Source: Streptomyces sp. NBC_01445
GTDB taxonomy: Bacteria > Actinomycetota > Actinomycetes > Streptomycetales > Streptomycetaceae
Direction of reading: 5' to 3'
NCBI RefSeq assembly: GCF_035918235.1
Contig: NZ_CP109486.1
Span: 972,855 to 1,036,854 of the forward strand
Length of the DNA: 64,000 nucleotides
Each line of letters begins with the position of its first letter. The stretch's first letter is position 1. Positions 1-9,701 of this stretch are shown in pieces. The translations under genes and the position numbers were made by a program. Under the pieces are notes generated by a model that saw only the letters and a list, made by a program, of their open reading frames with translations, ran no database searches and was not told the origin of the DNA.

Positions 1-3000
1 TCCTCCTGGTCGCCGTCGCCCAGGTGGGTGTCGAGGTCCGCGGTCCGGTAGACCAGGACCGGCCGCACCGGGCCCGCCGCCTCGGGTCCGGGCGCGGGCT
101 CGGCCCAGCCCTGGGCGACGACGGCGTCCGCGACGGACGTGGAAAAGCGCCGTGCGCCCCGTGCGTCGGGCTCCTCGAGGACGGTGGTGACCGTCATCGG
201 CAGTCCGGTGGCCGGCTGCGGCCAGACCAGGTCGCGCAGCACGGTGCGGTACGGGTTCCCGCCCGCGCCGAGCAGTGCCTCGTGCACCAGCTCGGGGTGG
301 AACGCCCCGGGCAGCACAAGCTCACCGTCCACTACGTGGTCGGCGACCCAGCGCGACGCGCCGCCCAGGCGCGCGGTCACGGTCCGGGAGGCGGGCAGGG
401 TCACCGTGTCGGCCAGCGGCATCGGGGACGAGGAGGTCTCGGGCAGGGCGCAGCGCACCCGGGCGAGCGGCGTGCCCGGCAGCGGCACGCGCCGTCCGGC
501 GGCCGGGCCTGTGTACGTGCCGTCGGTGACCCAGGCGCGGGCGGCCGCGTCGGCCTCGGGCGGCGCCGGGTCCGTCACGAGGGCCGGGTGGGAGGTCCCC
601 TCGGCCAGCGCGTGCAGCGCGGCGCGCAGTTCGGCCTGGTCGTGGGCGGTCACGGCGGCCCGGTGCGGCCCGTGGTCCCGGCCCGTGTGCAGGGTGTGGG
701 CGATGTCGGCGAGGGCGAGTCCTTCGACGGCGCCGGCGAGCGCGCGGGCCGTGCCGGCCAGTCGGTCGGCGTCCGGCGCCGCGACCGGTATCAGTACGGG
801 GCCGAAGGGCTGTGGCGTCGCCGGTCCCGCGTCGTACTCCTCCAGGACGACATGGGCGTTGGCGCCGCCCGCGCCGAAGGAGCTGACGGCCGCGCAGCGC
901 GGGACTCCCGTGCCGTCCCAGGGCTCGGCGGCGGTCTGGATGCGCAGCGCGGTGCCGTCGAGGCCGAGCTTCGGGTTGGGCCGCTCGGCGTGCAGGGTCG
1001 GCACGAAGCGCGCGCGCCGCAGCTGGAGGATGGCCTTGGTGAGTCCGGCGATACCGGCGGCGGCCTCGGCATGGCCGATGTTGGACTTGACCGAGCCGAC
1101 GCGCAGCGGGCCGTCGGCGCCCGCCTCCTCGAAGGCCAGGGCCAGGGCGCGCAGTTCGATGGGGTCGCCGAGTTCGGTGCCGGTGCCGTGCGCCTCGAGA
1201 TAGCCGACGGCGGCCGGGGAGACCCCGGCGTGGCGCAGCGTGGCGCCGATGAGGGCGGCCTGGGCGCGCGGGTTGGGAACGGTGTAACCGCCGCTGCCGC
1301 CACCGTGGTTGAGGCCGGTGCCGCGGATCACCGCGTGGATCGTGTCGCCGTCCGCCTCGGCCCGGTCCAGGCGCTTGAGGACGACGGCGCCCGCGCCCTC
1401 ACCGGGCACGAAGCCGTCGCCGCCCGCGCCGAAGGCCCGGGTGTGCTCGCCGCGCGAGGGCATGCCGAGCGCGCACAGGCCGGTGAACCGGTCGGGGTGC
1501 AGGTAGAGGTTGACGCCTCCGGCGAGTGCCAGGTCGGCGTCGTCGTTCTCCAGGGCCCGGCAGGCCAGGTGCAGGGCGGTCAGCGACGACGAGCACATCG
1601 TGTCGACCGTGAGGCTCGGGCCGCTGAGGTCGAAGACGTGCGACACCCGGTTGGCGACGGACGCGGCGGCCGTGACGGCGTACTCGGGGTTGTCGGCGCC
1701 CGCGGCACGGGCGTCGCGCTGGGCGAGCAGATGGCTGTTGGCGGTGACACCGGCGAACACCCCGACGCGCGGGCCGCCCTGGGTGCCCGCGAGGGTGCGC
1801 CGGGAGTAACCGGCGTTCTCGAAGGCTTCCTTGGCGATCTCCAGGAACAGCCGCTCCTGCGGGTCCATCAGGGCCGCGTCGCGCGGGGTGATGCGGAACA
1901 TCGCGGGGTCGAACGCGTCGATCCCGTCGACGAAGCAGCCCCAGCGGGCGTAGCCGCCGCCCGTGGTGCGCGCGGTGCGCCAGTCCCAGCGCTCGGCGGG
2001 CACCTCGCGTACGGGGGTGTGCCCGGCGTTCAGCAACTCCCAGAAGGCGGCGATGTCCTGGGCGCCGGGATAGCGCCCGGCGATCCCGACGACGGCGACG
2101 GCGGGTGCGCCGGTGTCGCGGCCGCGGCGCGCGGGGACGGGCGCCGCCTCGGCGGCCCGCGGCTGCGCGACGGGGCGTACGGCCGGCTCGCTCCGCAGGG
2201 GTGCGGGCCGGGGGGACGTGGTGGGTGCGGGCGCGGCGGGACGGGCCGGTGCGAGATGGCGCGCGAGCGCCCTCGGGGTCGGGTGCTCGAAGAGCAGGGT
2301 CGCCGCGACGCTGCGCTCGGGGAACATGCTGCGCAGCCGCTCGCAGAACTCCTCGTTGAGGAGCGAGTCCACGCCGAGGGAGGGGAAGTCGGTGTCCGCA
2401 TCGAGCAGTGCGGGGTCCCGGACGGTGAGTTCGCCGACGAGCCGCAGGACGCGCTCCAGGAAGGAGGCGTCCTCCTCGACGGCGGGCGACGGCTGGGCGA
2501 CGGGGGCGGCCGGTGCGGTCGATGCGGCGGCGGGCGGCGGCGCCGCCCCACGTTCGGCCAGCATCTGGGCCAGCTGGTCGACGGTCCGGTGCTCGAACAG
2601 CGCGGTCGCGGCGACCGGTCCGTACCTGCGGGACACCGCCTCGACGAGCTCCATGTTGAGCAGCGAGTCCACGCCCAGCTCCTGCCAGGGCAGATAGCCG
2701 GGCACATCGGCGTCGGAGCCGCCGAGCAGGTCGCGCACGATGGCGCGCAGCCCCTCGGCGATCTCCGGGACCGTGGCACCGGCCGCTGCCGGGTCATCGC
2801 CGGCAGGAGCAGTGGCGGCGGGCGGCCGGCAGGTCAGCAGGGCCACGCATCCCGGCGCGTCGCGCAGATGGTCCACCTCGGCGAGGCTCCAGCCGTGCTC
2901 CTCCAGCAGGGATCGCCAGCGGGGCACGTCGAGGAGGGGGCCGTGGGGCAGGCGCCGGTCCGTGTCGACATAGCCCCACCAGCCGTCCGTCAGACCGAAG

Positions 3001-6000
3001 GTGAGGGTGTAGACCGCGGCCGGGACGACCATCTCGACCAGCAGCAACCGGCCGCCGGGGGCGAGAAGTTGCTCGATGTGGGCGAGGGTGCGGGACAGGT
3101 CGCGGGTCGCGTGGATCACGTTGCTCGCCACGACGAGGTCGACGGCGCCGGGTGCGAAGCCCTGGGCCTCGGGACTCTTCTCGATGTCGAGCAGGCGCGG
3201 TCGCACGCGGTCGCCGAAGCGGCGGCGCCCGTGCTGGAGGAAGGCCGGGGAGACGTCGGTGTACGCGTAGTCGGCGACGCGCACACCGCGGGCGTCGAGC
3301 GCGGCCAGCGCCGACGCGGTGGTGCCGCCGACGCCCGCGCCGATCTCCAGGACACGCGGCGCGGCAAGCGCGGCGGCGGCGTCGCCGAGGGCCGCGGCAG
3401 CGGCGGAGTTGACCGGGTCGAAGAGCTGGTTGCCGCTGTAGACGGCGGTGACGCCGCTCAGGTCGCCGCCGGGGAAAAGGACGGCGGTGACGGGCAGTTC
3501 GCCGCGCAGGACGGGACCGTACGACTCCAGGGTCCGGTCGAGCAGCGTCAGGTGCCCGGCGAGGTCGGGGTGGTCGGCCAGCAGCGTGTCGCGGGTGCGG
3601 ACCAGTTCGGCCCCCGCGGGCACGGACAGTCCGGACTCGGCGTACTGCGCCAGGAGTTCGAGGATCGCGGCGATCAGCCTGCGGTGCCCGGGTACGGCTG
3701 CGAGCAGTCCGGCCGCCGCCTCCGTGTCGACGTCGGGCCGGGCGGCGAGCGCGGGAGGCAGGCCGAGTTCGGTCATCCGGTGGGCGAGTGCGGCACGGGC
3801 GTAGCGATCCAGCCGGTGCGCGGCGTCCTGCCCCTGCGGGGCCGGGTGGTCGGGTGCCGGGCGCGCGGTGAGCGGGCGCAGCGGCTCGGGATCACCGCCG
3901 AGCACGAGGGACTGCGGTCGGTTGCCGGACATGCCCGCTTCCAAGGCGGCCACTCCCCTTTCCGGTACGAATGCGATGATCCCGGGATATTCACGCTTGA
4001 CGTGCGCGGTGTACCGGCGGGCGAGCCCGGTGCCGTGCCACAGCCCCCAGTCGAAGGTGCGCACGGCGAGGTGCGCGTCCCCGTCGACGGCGGTGGCGTA
4101 GTGGTCGAGGAACGCGTTGGCGGCGGCGTAGTTGAGGCCGCCGACGCTGCCGAAGAGTCCGGCGGCGGAGGAGAACAGGACGAGCGCGGCGGGCCGGCCG
4201 TCCGGGCGGGTGCGCAGGGCGCGGCGCAGCGCCAGGACCACGGTCACCTTGGTCGCGAGGACCTGGTCGAGGTCGGCCGGGGTGAGTTCGGCGAGGCGGG
4301 CCGGGCTGATCGAGCCGACGCTGTGCACGATGCCGTCCGGTTCACCGAACGCGGCCCGGCATGCGGCCAGGGTGCGCTCCACGGCGGCCGGTTCGGTGAC
4401 GTCGGTGCTCAGGTACCGGGCGGTCCCGCCGAGGGCCGCGAGGTCGTCGAGCAGGGCGCGGGTGCGGTCGTCGGCGGCCGAGCGCCCGACGAGCAGCAGC
4501 CGGGCGCCGTAACGCCGTGCGAGGTGGCGGGCCACCTCGGCGCCGATGCCTCCTGATCCGCCGAACAGGACGTAGGTCCCGCCGTCGGTGAACGCGTCGC
4601 CGGTGGCGGCGGGGGCGGGCTCGGGGCGGTCCGTGTAGACCTGACGCAGGCGCCGCGTGCCGCGCAGGGCGATGAGCGGTACGGCCTGGGCGCAGGGTTC
4701 GTTCAGGGCCGCGGCGACCTGGGCGGGTGTGGCGGCGGCGTCGAGGTCGACGGCTGCGGCGCTGACGCCCTCGATCTCCCGGGGCAACGTGCGGACGGCG
4801 CCGAGCAGGGCGCCCTGGAGCGACGCGCCGGGCGAGGGGGCGCCGCCGTCCGGGTCGGTGAGGCCGGTCGTGACGAGGGTGAGGCGGGCGGGACGGCCGG
4901 CCGCTTCGAGGGTACGGGCCACGGTCAGCAGGGCCGCGAGCCATTCGCGCAGCCGGCGGATCCCGGCCGTGTCCTCGCTCCACCCGGAGCCGTCCACGAG
5001 AAGAGCCACGTGGCGGGCCCCCCGCACCTCCTGTGCGAGGTCGGGAGAGTCGCGCCGCACGGTCCGGGCGCCGAGGCCTTCGGCGCGGTGGGGATCGGCC
5101 GCATCGTGGACGAGCACGAGCCCGTCGAGCCGCGCGGTGTCCGGCCGGGTGGTCACGGAGGGCTCCGCGCACCACTCGGGCACGAGCACACGGACGGCGG
5201 GCGCGTCGGCGGGCGCCTTCTCGGGCGCGACGTCGCCGCCCGCGGCGGGCGCCGAGGGGACGACCGTCCCGATGGCGTGCAGCCGCAGGCCCGTGACACG
5301 CAGTACGGTCCTGCCCTCGGCCTCCGCGGCCAGGTCCACGACGGTGTACGTGGCGCCCTGCGCGGTGCGGCGGACCGTCAGTTCCGCCGTGTCCGGGACC
5401 ACGCCGGACCATTGGACGTGGTCGGCGGCCGCCGCGACGCGGGAAGCGGAGCCGTCCATCAGGACGCACGAGGTCTGCAGCGCCGCGTCCAGCCATGCCA
5501 CGCGCCGGGTGCGCGGGTCGGTGGCGGCGGGGGCGACGATCCGGGCGACGGCCTGCCCGTCGCGTCGGCGCACGTCGTGCACCACGCGGTAGACCGGCCC
5601 GACCTCGATCCCGTTGCGCTGGAGGAAGGCGCCGAGATCGACGGCCTGCTCCGGGCTGCCCGGTTCCGCGACGCCCGTGGCCGGCACCGGTGCCGGAGGG
5701 TCGGTCGCCGGGACGGCGCGGGCGACGACCACACCCTCGCGCTCGACGGCGAGACGCACGGTGCCGTCCGTCTCCTCGGCGCTGCGCACCAGACGCACGG
5801 AGCCGCCTTCGGGCACGGGTACGGGCCGCTGGAACCGCAGTTGCCCGAGCGCGACGGGTCCGCCGTCGGCGAGCGCGTCGATCAGTGCGGCTCCGGGCAA
5901 GGTGGTCCGCCCGCCGACGCGGTGCTCGGCCAGCGGATGGCCGTCCTCGATGACGTAACCGCTCCCGCGCCCGGAGAACGCAGAGGACACAGAGGACGCA

Positions 6001-9000
6001 GAGAACACAGAGGACTCGGCGGCCGCGGCGCCCGGCAGCCAGTAGGAGTGACGTTCGAAGGGGTACGGCACCAGCGGTACGCGGCGCGGGCGGGGTCCCT
6101 CGGGCAGGCGCGAGGCCCAGTCCCCGACCGTGGTGTCGGCTCCGCCGAGCCAGTCGCGCAGCCAGGGGTCAGCAGGCTGTTCCTGCGTGCCGTGGTCGGC
6201 GAACTGCCTTGCCAAGCGGGCGAGTTCGGCCAGGTCGGCGACGACGAAAAGGGCGCGGTGCGGCAGGTGACGGCGGCCGGACTGGAGCGTCCAGGCGATC
6301 TCGTCCAGGGCGGGCGAGGCGGGCGAGGCGGCCAGCTCGGCCGTGCGGGCGGCCAGCCGGGTCAGCGAACCGGGTGTCGCGGCCGACAGCGGCACGGCGA
6401 ACGGCCCGTCACCGGCGGCGTGTTCGCGGGGCAGGTCCGGTGCCTCCTCCAGGACCACATGGGCGTTGCTGCCGCCGAACCCGAACGCGCTGACGGCCGC
6501 GCGGCGGGGCGCGCCGCCGGTGCCCGCGGGCCACGGCACGGGCTGCGCGGCGACCCGGACCGGGGTCCCGTCCAGTTCGATGTGCGGGTTGAGACGGGTG
6601 AAGCCGGGCGTGCCCGGTATCAGCCCGTGGCGCAGGACCTGCACCGCCTTGACGACGCCGACCAGGCCCGAAGCTCCTTCCAGATGGCCGATGTTGGCCT
6701 TGGCGGAGCCGACCCAGATCCGGCCCTCGGGCCCTGCGGCGCGCGCGGGCATGCCCTGCGGCTCCGCGTCGAGGACCTCCCGGAAGGCATCCAGCTCGAT
6801 CGGATCGCCGAGCGGCGTGCCGGTGCCGTGCGCCTCGAGGAACCCGAGGTCGGCGGCGCGCAGTCCGGCCCGGCCGAGCGCCGTGCGGATCAGCCCGCTC
6901 TGGGCACGGGGGTTGGGCGCGGTCAGCGCGGCGGCCCGGCCGCCGTGGTTGACGGCGCTGCCGCGGATGACGGCGAGTACGGGGTCGCCGTCCGCGACGG
7001 CGCGGCGCAGTGACTTGAGTACGAGCCAGCCCGCGCCCTCGCCCCGGACGAACCCGTCGGCGTCCGCGTCGAAGATCCGGCTGCCGCCCTCGGGCGAGAG
7101 CATGCCCGCCCTGCGGTAGGCGCGGGCGTTGAATCCGTTGCTGAGGAGGTTGGCGGCTCCGGCGAGGGCGACCTCGCACTCGCCGGAGCGCACCGCGGCC
7201 TGGGCGAGGGCGAGCGCGGTGAGCGCGCCGGAGCAGGCGGTGTCGACGGTGATGCTGGGCCCGGTGAAGTCGTACAGGTGGGAGACGCGGTTGGCCAGGA
7301 ACGCGGGGAACGTGCCGGTGGTGGCGTACCCGTCGGCCGAGGCGGCGCGTTCCACGAGTTGCTCGCGGTAGTCGTAGCTGCAGGCGGCGGCGTACACCCC
7401 GACGGGCGTGCCCGCGAGGGTGTCGGGGGCGAGTCCGGCGTGTTCCAGAGCGTGCCAGCTGAGTTCGAGCAGGGCGCGCTGCTGAGGATCCATGGAGGCG
7501 GCCTGACGGGGTGTCACTTCGAAGAAGGGCGCGTCGAACAGGTCGATGCGGTCGAGGAGCCCGGCGCGGAACCCGGCAGGCACCTCCCCCGCGAGCCGTC
7601 CGGCCGCCACCGCCTCGATCCGGCACTCCCCCTGACTCAGCAGCTGCCAGAAGGCCTCGGCGTCGTCCGCCCCCGGCACCTTGCAGGACATGCCGATGAC
7701 AGCGACGTCGTCGTACCCGCCGGGCCGTGCGTCCGTGGCCCCGGCGGGTACGAGGGCGGGCGCGGCCCCTTCGGCGGGTGCCGCCCCTTCGTCCTCCGGT
7801 TGTCCGGGCAGCAGCGCCGCCAGCTCCGTCAGCGTCGGGTGGCGCCAGACTGCGGTCGCCGGCAGCTGCACGCCGAAGGCGGCACGGGTCTCGCGGATCA
7901 GGCGCAGCGCACGGGCGGAGTCAAGACCCTGCTCACCGAGCGGGCGGACGGGGTCCGCCCGATGCCCGAGGACGTCGGACGCCAAGGCGACGAGCCGCTC
8001 CAGCGCGTCGGGAGCCGACCGCGGGGTGTCCACCACCGGGCCGGTCGTGGCGGCGACGGCAGGCTCGGCGCCCGCCGCGCGCCGCCCTGCCGCCTCGGTC
8101 TCTGTCTCGGTCTCGGTCTCTGTCTCGGTCTCTGTCTCGGTCTCTATCTCGGTCTCTATCTCGGTCTCTATCTCCAGGGATTGCCGCACAGCGTCCAGGT
8201 AGACGGACGCGTCCCGCCCGTTGAGCACCGTGTGGTCGAAGGCGAGCACCATCCTGCGCACCGCGCCCCGGCCCGTGCCCTCGACCGCGCCGAGGAACAG
8301 GGTCGCCACCGCCGGCGGCACGACCACCGGCACCGCCAGCGTCGGTCCCCCGTCCCCCAGGTGGGAGAGCATCAGCGTGACCCGGCCGTCGGCCTGCGAC
8401 TGCCCGTCGAGTGCCTCTTCCACGGCCTGCGCGTACCGCTCGTCGAAGTCCTCGGCCGTGACCTCGTCGGCGCCGCGCACCACCGCGACGGTGAGGTCTC
8501 CGTCGTCGGTGGCCACGGCGATCCCGAGGTCCACGTGCTCGTACACGCGCAGCGCGCTCTCGTCGAGCCGCCGCGAGCGCAGCCGTGCCGCGTCGGGCGC
8601 CGCCGCGCAGCGGGCCGCGACCCGGGCAAAGGCCTGGAAGACGGTCGAGAAGCGGGCGCCGCGGTGTTCCCGCAGGGCCCGCTGCAGCGTGTCCTCGGCG
8701 ACGAGGGCGGAGACGACCGCGGGAACGACCTGGTCGCGGGCGCCGAGCATGGCCCGGTTCAGGGCGCGCTGCCGGATCGACTGGGTGACGTCGGTGAAGC
8801 CGGTGACCGGCGCCGACGGGCCGCGAGCACCGGGTGGGCCGACCGTACCGACCTCCGCGCCGGCGTCCGCGCCGCTCTCCCGCTGCCGGGCCACGTACCG
8901 TTGCAGATCGGCGGGCATCAGGCTCGTGCCCGCCGCGGGAACGTCCGGCAGCAGTGCCTCGTCGATGCCGAGGCGCCGGGCGTGGGCGCGGGTGCGGGGC

Positions 9001-9350
9001 GGAATGCGGCGGGTCGGGGTGAACTCCCGGCCGGGTGCGCCCTGCACGGACGCGCCGGACGCGCGCTCGGCGGCCGCGGTCCGCGGTCCGGTCCCGGCCT
9101 TCTCCCGGTCCGGGACGATCCGGCCGACGGCGCCGCCGATCGCAACGGTGTCCCCCGCCCGGACCAGCCAGGCGTCCAGGATCCCGGCCACCGGGGACTC
9201 GATCTCGACGGCCGCCTTGTCGTGCTCCATCTCGTAGACGACCTCGTCCTTGGCGACCGCGTCGCCCGGTTGCTTGAGGAACCGGACGATGCGGACCTCG
9301 ACGATCCCCTCGCCGAGGCGCGGAACGGACAGCACCGACTCCGTGGTCAT
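1..9350 (-). CDS. trans-AT type I polyketide synthase with N-terminal E2 (lipoyl acyltransferase); 3' end outside window
   Basis: The open frame runs leftward off the window, giving at least 3116 residues. The ATG at 9350 has GGAGG about 8 bp upstream. Seen in order: lipoyl domain (1-80, lysine 45 in EHDKAAVEI), peripheral subunit-binding domain (about 115-152), E2 acyltransferase domain (about 165-390, motif DHTVLNG near 372), Glu/Thr linker, ACP (Ser about 478), KS (Cys about 705 in DTACSG, two His), DH (HRVGGRTTLP near 1142, DAALQ near 1288), KR (from about 1589), C-methyltransferase (LEIGAGVGG near 2005), tandem ACPs (Ser about 2229 and 2328), second KS (Cys about 2585 in DTMCSS) and the start of a second DH (HVVDGELVLP near 3001). 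No AT domain follows either KS, so extender units must be loaded in trans. The E2 portion probably loads the starter made by the adjacent E1. E2 and PKS domain assignments are secure; the loading role is inference. Confidence 0.93.
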   Translation of the reverse strand, partial: MTTESVLSVPRLGEGIVEVRIVRFLKQPGDAVAKDEVVYEMEHDKAAVEIESPVAGILDAWLVRAGDTVAIGGAVGRIVPDREKAGTGPRTAAAERASGASVQGAPGREFTPTRRIPPRTRAHARRLGIDEALLPDVPAAGTSLMPADLQRYVARQRESGADAGAEVGTVGPPGARGPSAPVTGFTDVTQSIRQRALNRAMLGARDQVVPAVVSALVAEDTLQRALREHRGARFSTVFQAFARVAARCAAAPDAARLRSRRLDESALRVYEHVDLGIAVATDDGDLTVAVVRGADEVTAEDFDERYAQAVEEALDGQSQADGRVTLMLSHLGDGGPTLAVPVVVPPAVATLFLGAVEGTGRGAVRRMVLAFDHTVLNGRDASVYLDAVRQSLEIETEIETEIETETETETETETETETEAAGRRAAGAEPAVAATTGPVVDTPRSAPDALERLVALASDVLGHRADPVRPLGEQGLDSARALRLIRETRAAFGVQLPATAVWRHPTLTELAALLPGQPEDEGAAPAEGAAPALVPAGATDARPGGYDDVAVIGMSCKVPGADDAEAFWQLLSQGECRIEAVAAGRLAGEVPAGFRAGLLDRIDLFDAPFFEVTPRQAASMDPQQRALLELSWHALEHAGLAPDTLAGTPVGVYAAACSYDYREQLVERAASADGYATTGTFPAFLANRVSHLYDFTGPSITVDTACSGALTALALAQAAVRSGECEVALAGAANLLSNGFNARAYRRAGMLSPEGGSRIFDADADGFVRGEGAGWLVLKSLRRAVADGDPVLAVIRGSAVNHGGRAAALTAPNPRAQSGLIRTALGRAGLRAADLGFLEAHGTGTPLGDPIELDAFREVLDAEPQGMPARAAGPEGRIWVGSAKANIGHLEGASGLVGVVKAVQVLRHGLIPGTPGFTRLNPHIELDGTPVRVAAQPVPWPAGTGGAPRRAAVSAFGFGGSNAHVVLEEAPDLPREHAAGDGPFAVPLSAATPGSLTRLAARTAELAASPASPALDEIAWTLQSGRRHLPHRALFVVADLAELARLARQFADHGTQEQPADPWLRDWLGGADTTVGDWASRLPEGPRPRRVPLVPYPFERHSYWLPGAAAAESSVFSASSVSSAFSGRGSGYVIEDGHPLAEHRVGGRTTLPGAALIDALADGGPVALGQLRFQRPVPVPEGGSVRLVRSAEETDGTVRLAVEREGVVVARAVPATDPPAPVPATGVAEPGSPEQAVDLGAFLQRNGIEVGPVYRVVHDVRRRDGQAVARIVAPAATDPRTRRVAWLDAALQTSCVLMDGSASRVAAAADHVQWSGVVPDTAELTVRRTAQGATYTVVDLAAEAEGRTVLRVTGLRLHAIGTVVPSAPAAGGDVAPEKAPADAPAVRVLVPEWCAEPSVTTRPDTARLDGLVLVHDAADPHRAEGLGARTVRRDSPDLAQEVRGARHVALLVDGSGWSEDTAGIRRLREWLAALLTVARTLEAAGRPARLTLVTTGLTDPDGGAPSPGASLQGALLGAVRTLPREIEGVSAAAVDLDAAATPAQVAAALNEPCAQAVPLIALRGTRRLRQVYTDRPEPAPAATGDAFTDGGTYVLFGGSGGIGAEVARHLARRYGARLLLVGRSAADDRTRALLDDLAALGGTARYLSTDVTEPAAVERTLAACRAAFGEPDGIVHSVGSISPARLAELTPADLDQVLATKVTVVLALRRALRTRPDGRPAALVLFSSAAGLFGSVGGLNYAAANAFLDHYATAVDGDAHLAVRTFDWGLWHGTGLARRYTAHVKREYPGIIAFVPERGVAALEAGMSGNRPQSLVLGGDPEPLRPLTARPAPDHPAPQGQDAAHRLDRYARAALAHRMTELGLPPALAARPDVDTEAAAGLLAAVPGHRRLIAAILELLAQYAESGLSVPAGAELVRTRDTLLADHPDLAGHLTLLDRTLESYGPVLRGELPVTAVLFPGGDLSGVTAVYSGNQLFDPVNSAAAAALGDAAAALAAPRVLEIGAGVGGTTASALAALDARGVRVADYAYTDVSPAFLQHGRRRFGDRVRPRLLDIEKSPEAQGFAPGAVDLVVASNVIHATRDLSRTLAHIEQLLAPGGRLLLVEMVVPAAVYTLTFGLTDGWWGYVDTDRRLPHGPLLDVPRWRSLLEEHGWSLAEVDHLRDAPGCVALLTCRPPAATAPAGDDPAAAGATVPEIAEGLRAIVRDLLGGSDADVPGYLPWQELGVDSLLNMELVEAVSRRYGPVAATALFEHRTVDQLAQMLAERGAAPPPAAASTAPAAPVAQPSPAVEEDASFLERVLRLVGELTVRDPALLDADTDFPSLGVDSLLNEEFCERLRSMFPERSVAATLLFEHPTPRALARHLAPARPAAPAPTTSPRPAPLRSEPAVRPVAQPRAAEAAPVPARRGRDTGAPAVAVVGIAGRYPGAQDIAAFWELLNAGHTPVREVPAERWDWRTARTTGGGYARWGCFVDGIDAFDPAMFRITPRDAALMDPQERLFLEIAKEAFENAGYSRRTLAGTQGGPRVGVFAGVTANSHLLAQRDARAAGADNPEYAVTAAASVANRVSHVFDLSGPSLTVDTMCSSSLTALHLACRALENDDADLALAGGVNLYLHPDRFTGLCALGMPSRGEHTRAFGAGGDGFVPGEGAGAVVLKRLDRAEADGDTIHAVIRGTGLNHGGGSGGYTVPNPRAQAALIGATLRHAGVSPAAVGYLEAHGTGTELGDPIELRALALAFEEAGADGPLRVGSVKSNIGHAEAAAGIAGLTKAILQLRRARFVPTLHAERPNPKLGLDGTALRIQTAAEPWDGTGVPRCAAVSSFGAGGANAHVVLEEYDAGPATPQPFGPVLIPVAAPDADRLAGTARALAGAVEGLALADIAHTLHTGRDHGPHRAAVTAHDQAELRAALHALAEGTSHPALVTDPAPPEADAAARAWVTDGTYTGPAAGRRVPLPGTPLARVRCALPETSSSPMPLADTVTLPASRTVTARLGGASRWVADHVVDGELVLPGAFHPELVHEALLGAGGNPYRTVLRDLVWPQPATGLPMTVTTVLEEPDARGARRFSTSVADAVVAQGWAEPAPGPEAAGPVRPVLVYRTADLDTHLGDGDQE
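8094..8174. repeat. hexamer/dodecamer microsatellite coding for a Glu-Thr(Ile) linker
   Basis: A near-perfect alternation of GAGACC/GAGACA/GAGATA hexamers (read on the minus strand) lies in frame in the PKS. It encodes about 27 residues of ET/EI repeats between the E2 acyltransferase domain and the first ACP (residues about 393-419). Repeats of this kind can lengthen or shorten by slippage in multiples of two residues without breaking the frame, so linker length may vary between isolates. Confidence 0.9.
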
Positions 9351-9479
9351 CGAGATTCCTCCGTGGATACTCCGACCTTCAGGGGGGAGCGGAAACGGAC
9401 TCCTGCGGAGCAGGGCAGCGAGCGGGTATTCGCCCTGTGGGCGGATACCCGTCCCACGCACCGTCCGCGACTTGTATGC

Positions 9480-9680
9480 TCGGCCTTGCCCGGCTGGCGA
9501 TAACCAAGCTGGCCGGGTCTACCGCCGGGCTGGCGGGATGTCAGGTCTGTGGAGCTGGCGTAAGACTGCTGGGCGTACCAACGTCCCTCGCCGTTCATTC
9601 GGGGCAGCGGCTGTCGATGAAGCAGAAAGTCCACTCCGCGAGGAATGAATCCCCCTGCTTCAGCTGGGGGAGATGTCAAC
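9480..9680 (+). mobile_element. orphan IS200/IS605-family right end (possible omega-RNA relic)
   Basis: The 350-bp gap between the PKS start and the E1 stop has no credible gene. Its E1-proximal part ends in a hairpin at 9651-9670 (CCCCCTGC-TTCA-GCTGGGGG) followed by GATGTCAAC. That layout is the usual right end of IS605/IS1341 elements, where the 3' part of the tnpB transcript forms the guide-RNA scaffold. No tnpB or tnpA lies beside it, so it looks like a remnant. It sits upstream of the PKS start and may have altered its promoter. Confidence 0.45.
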
Positions 9681-9701
9681 TGCGCTTCCTTCTCCATGCG
9701 G

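Noticed and set aside
24..4556. A 1510-codon open frame on the plus strand
   Set aside because: It mirrors the PKS on the other strand; its Gly/Arg/Gln-rich, low-complexity translation is the usual antisense artefact of high-GC coding DNA, and the minus strand has clear KS, ACP and KR motifs.
8094..8174. CRISPR-like regular repeat
   Set aside because: It is a continuous microsatellite with no spacers and lies in a coding frame.
5010..9503. Further long plus-strand frames over the PKS
   Set aside because: Same antisense effect; no family motifs and no ribosome sites.
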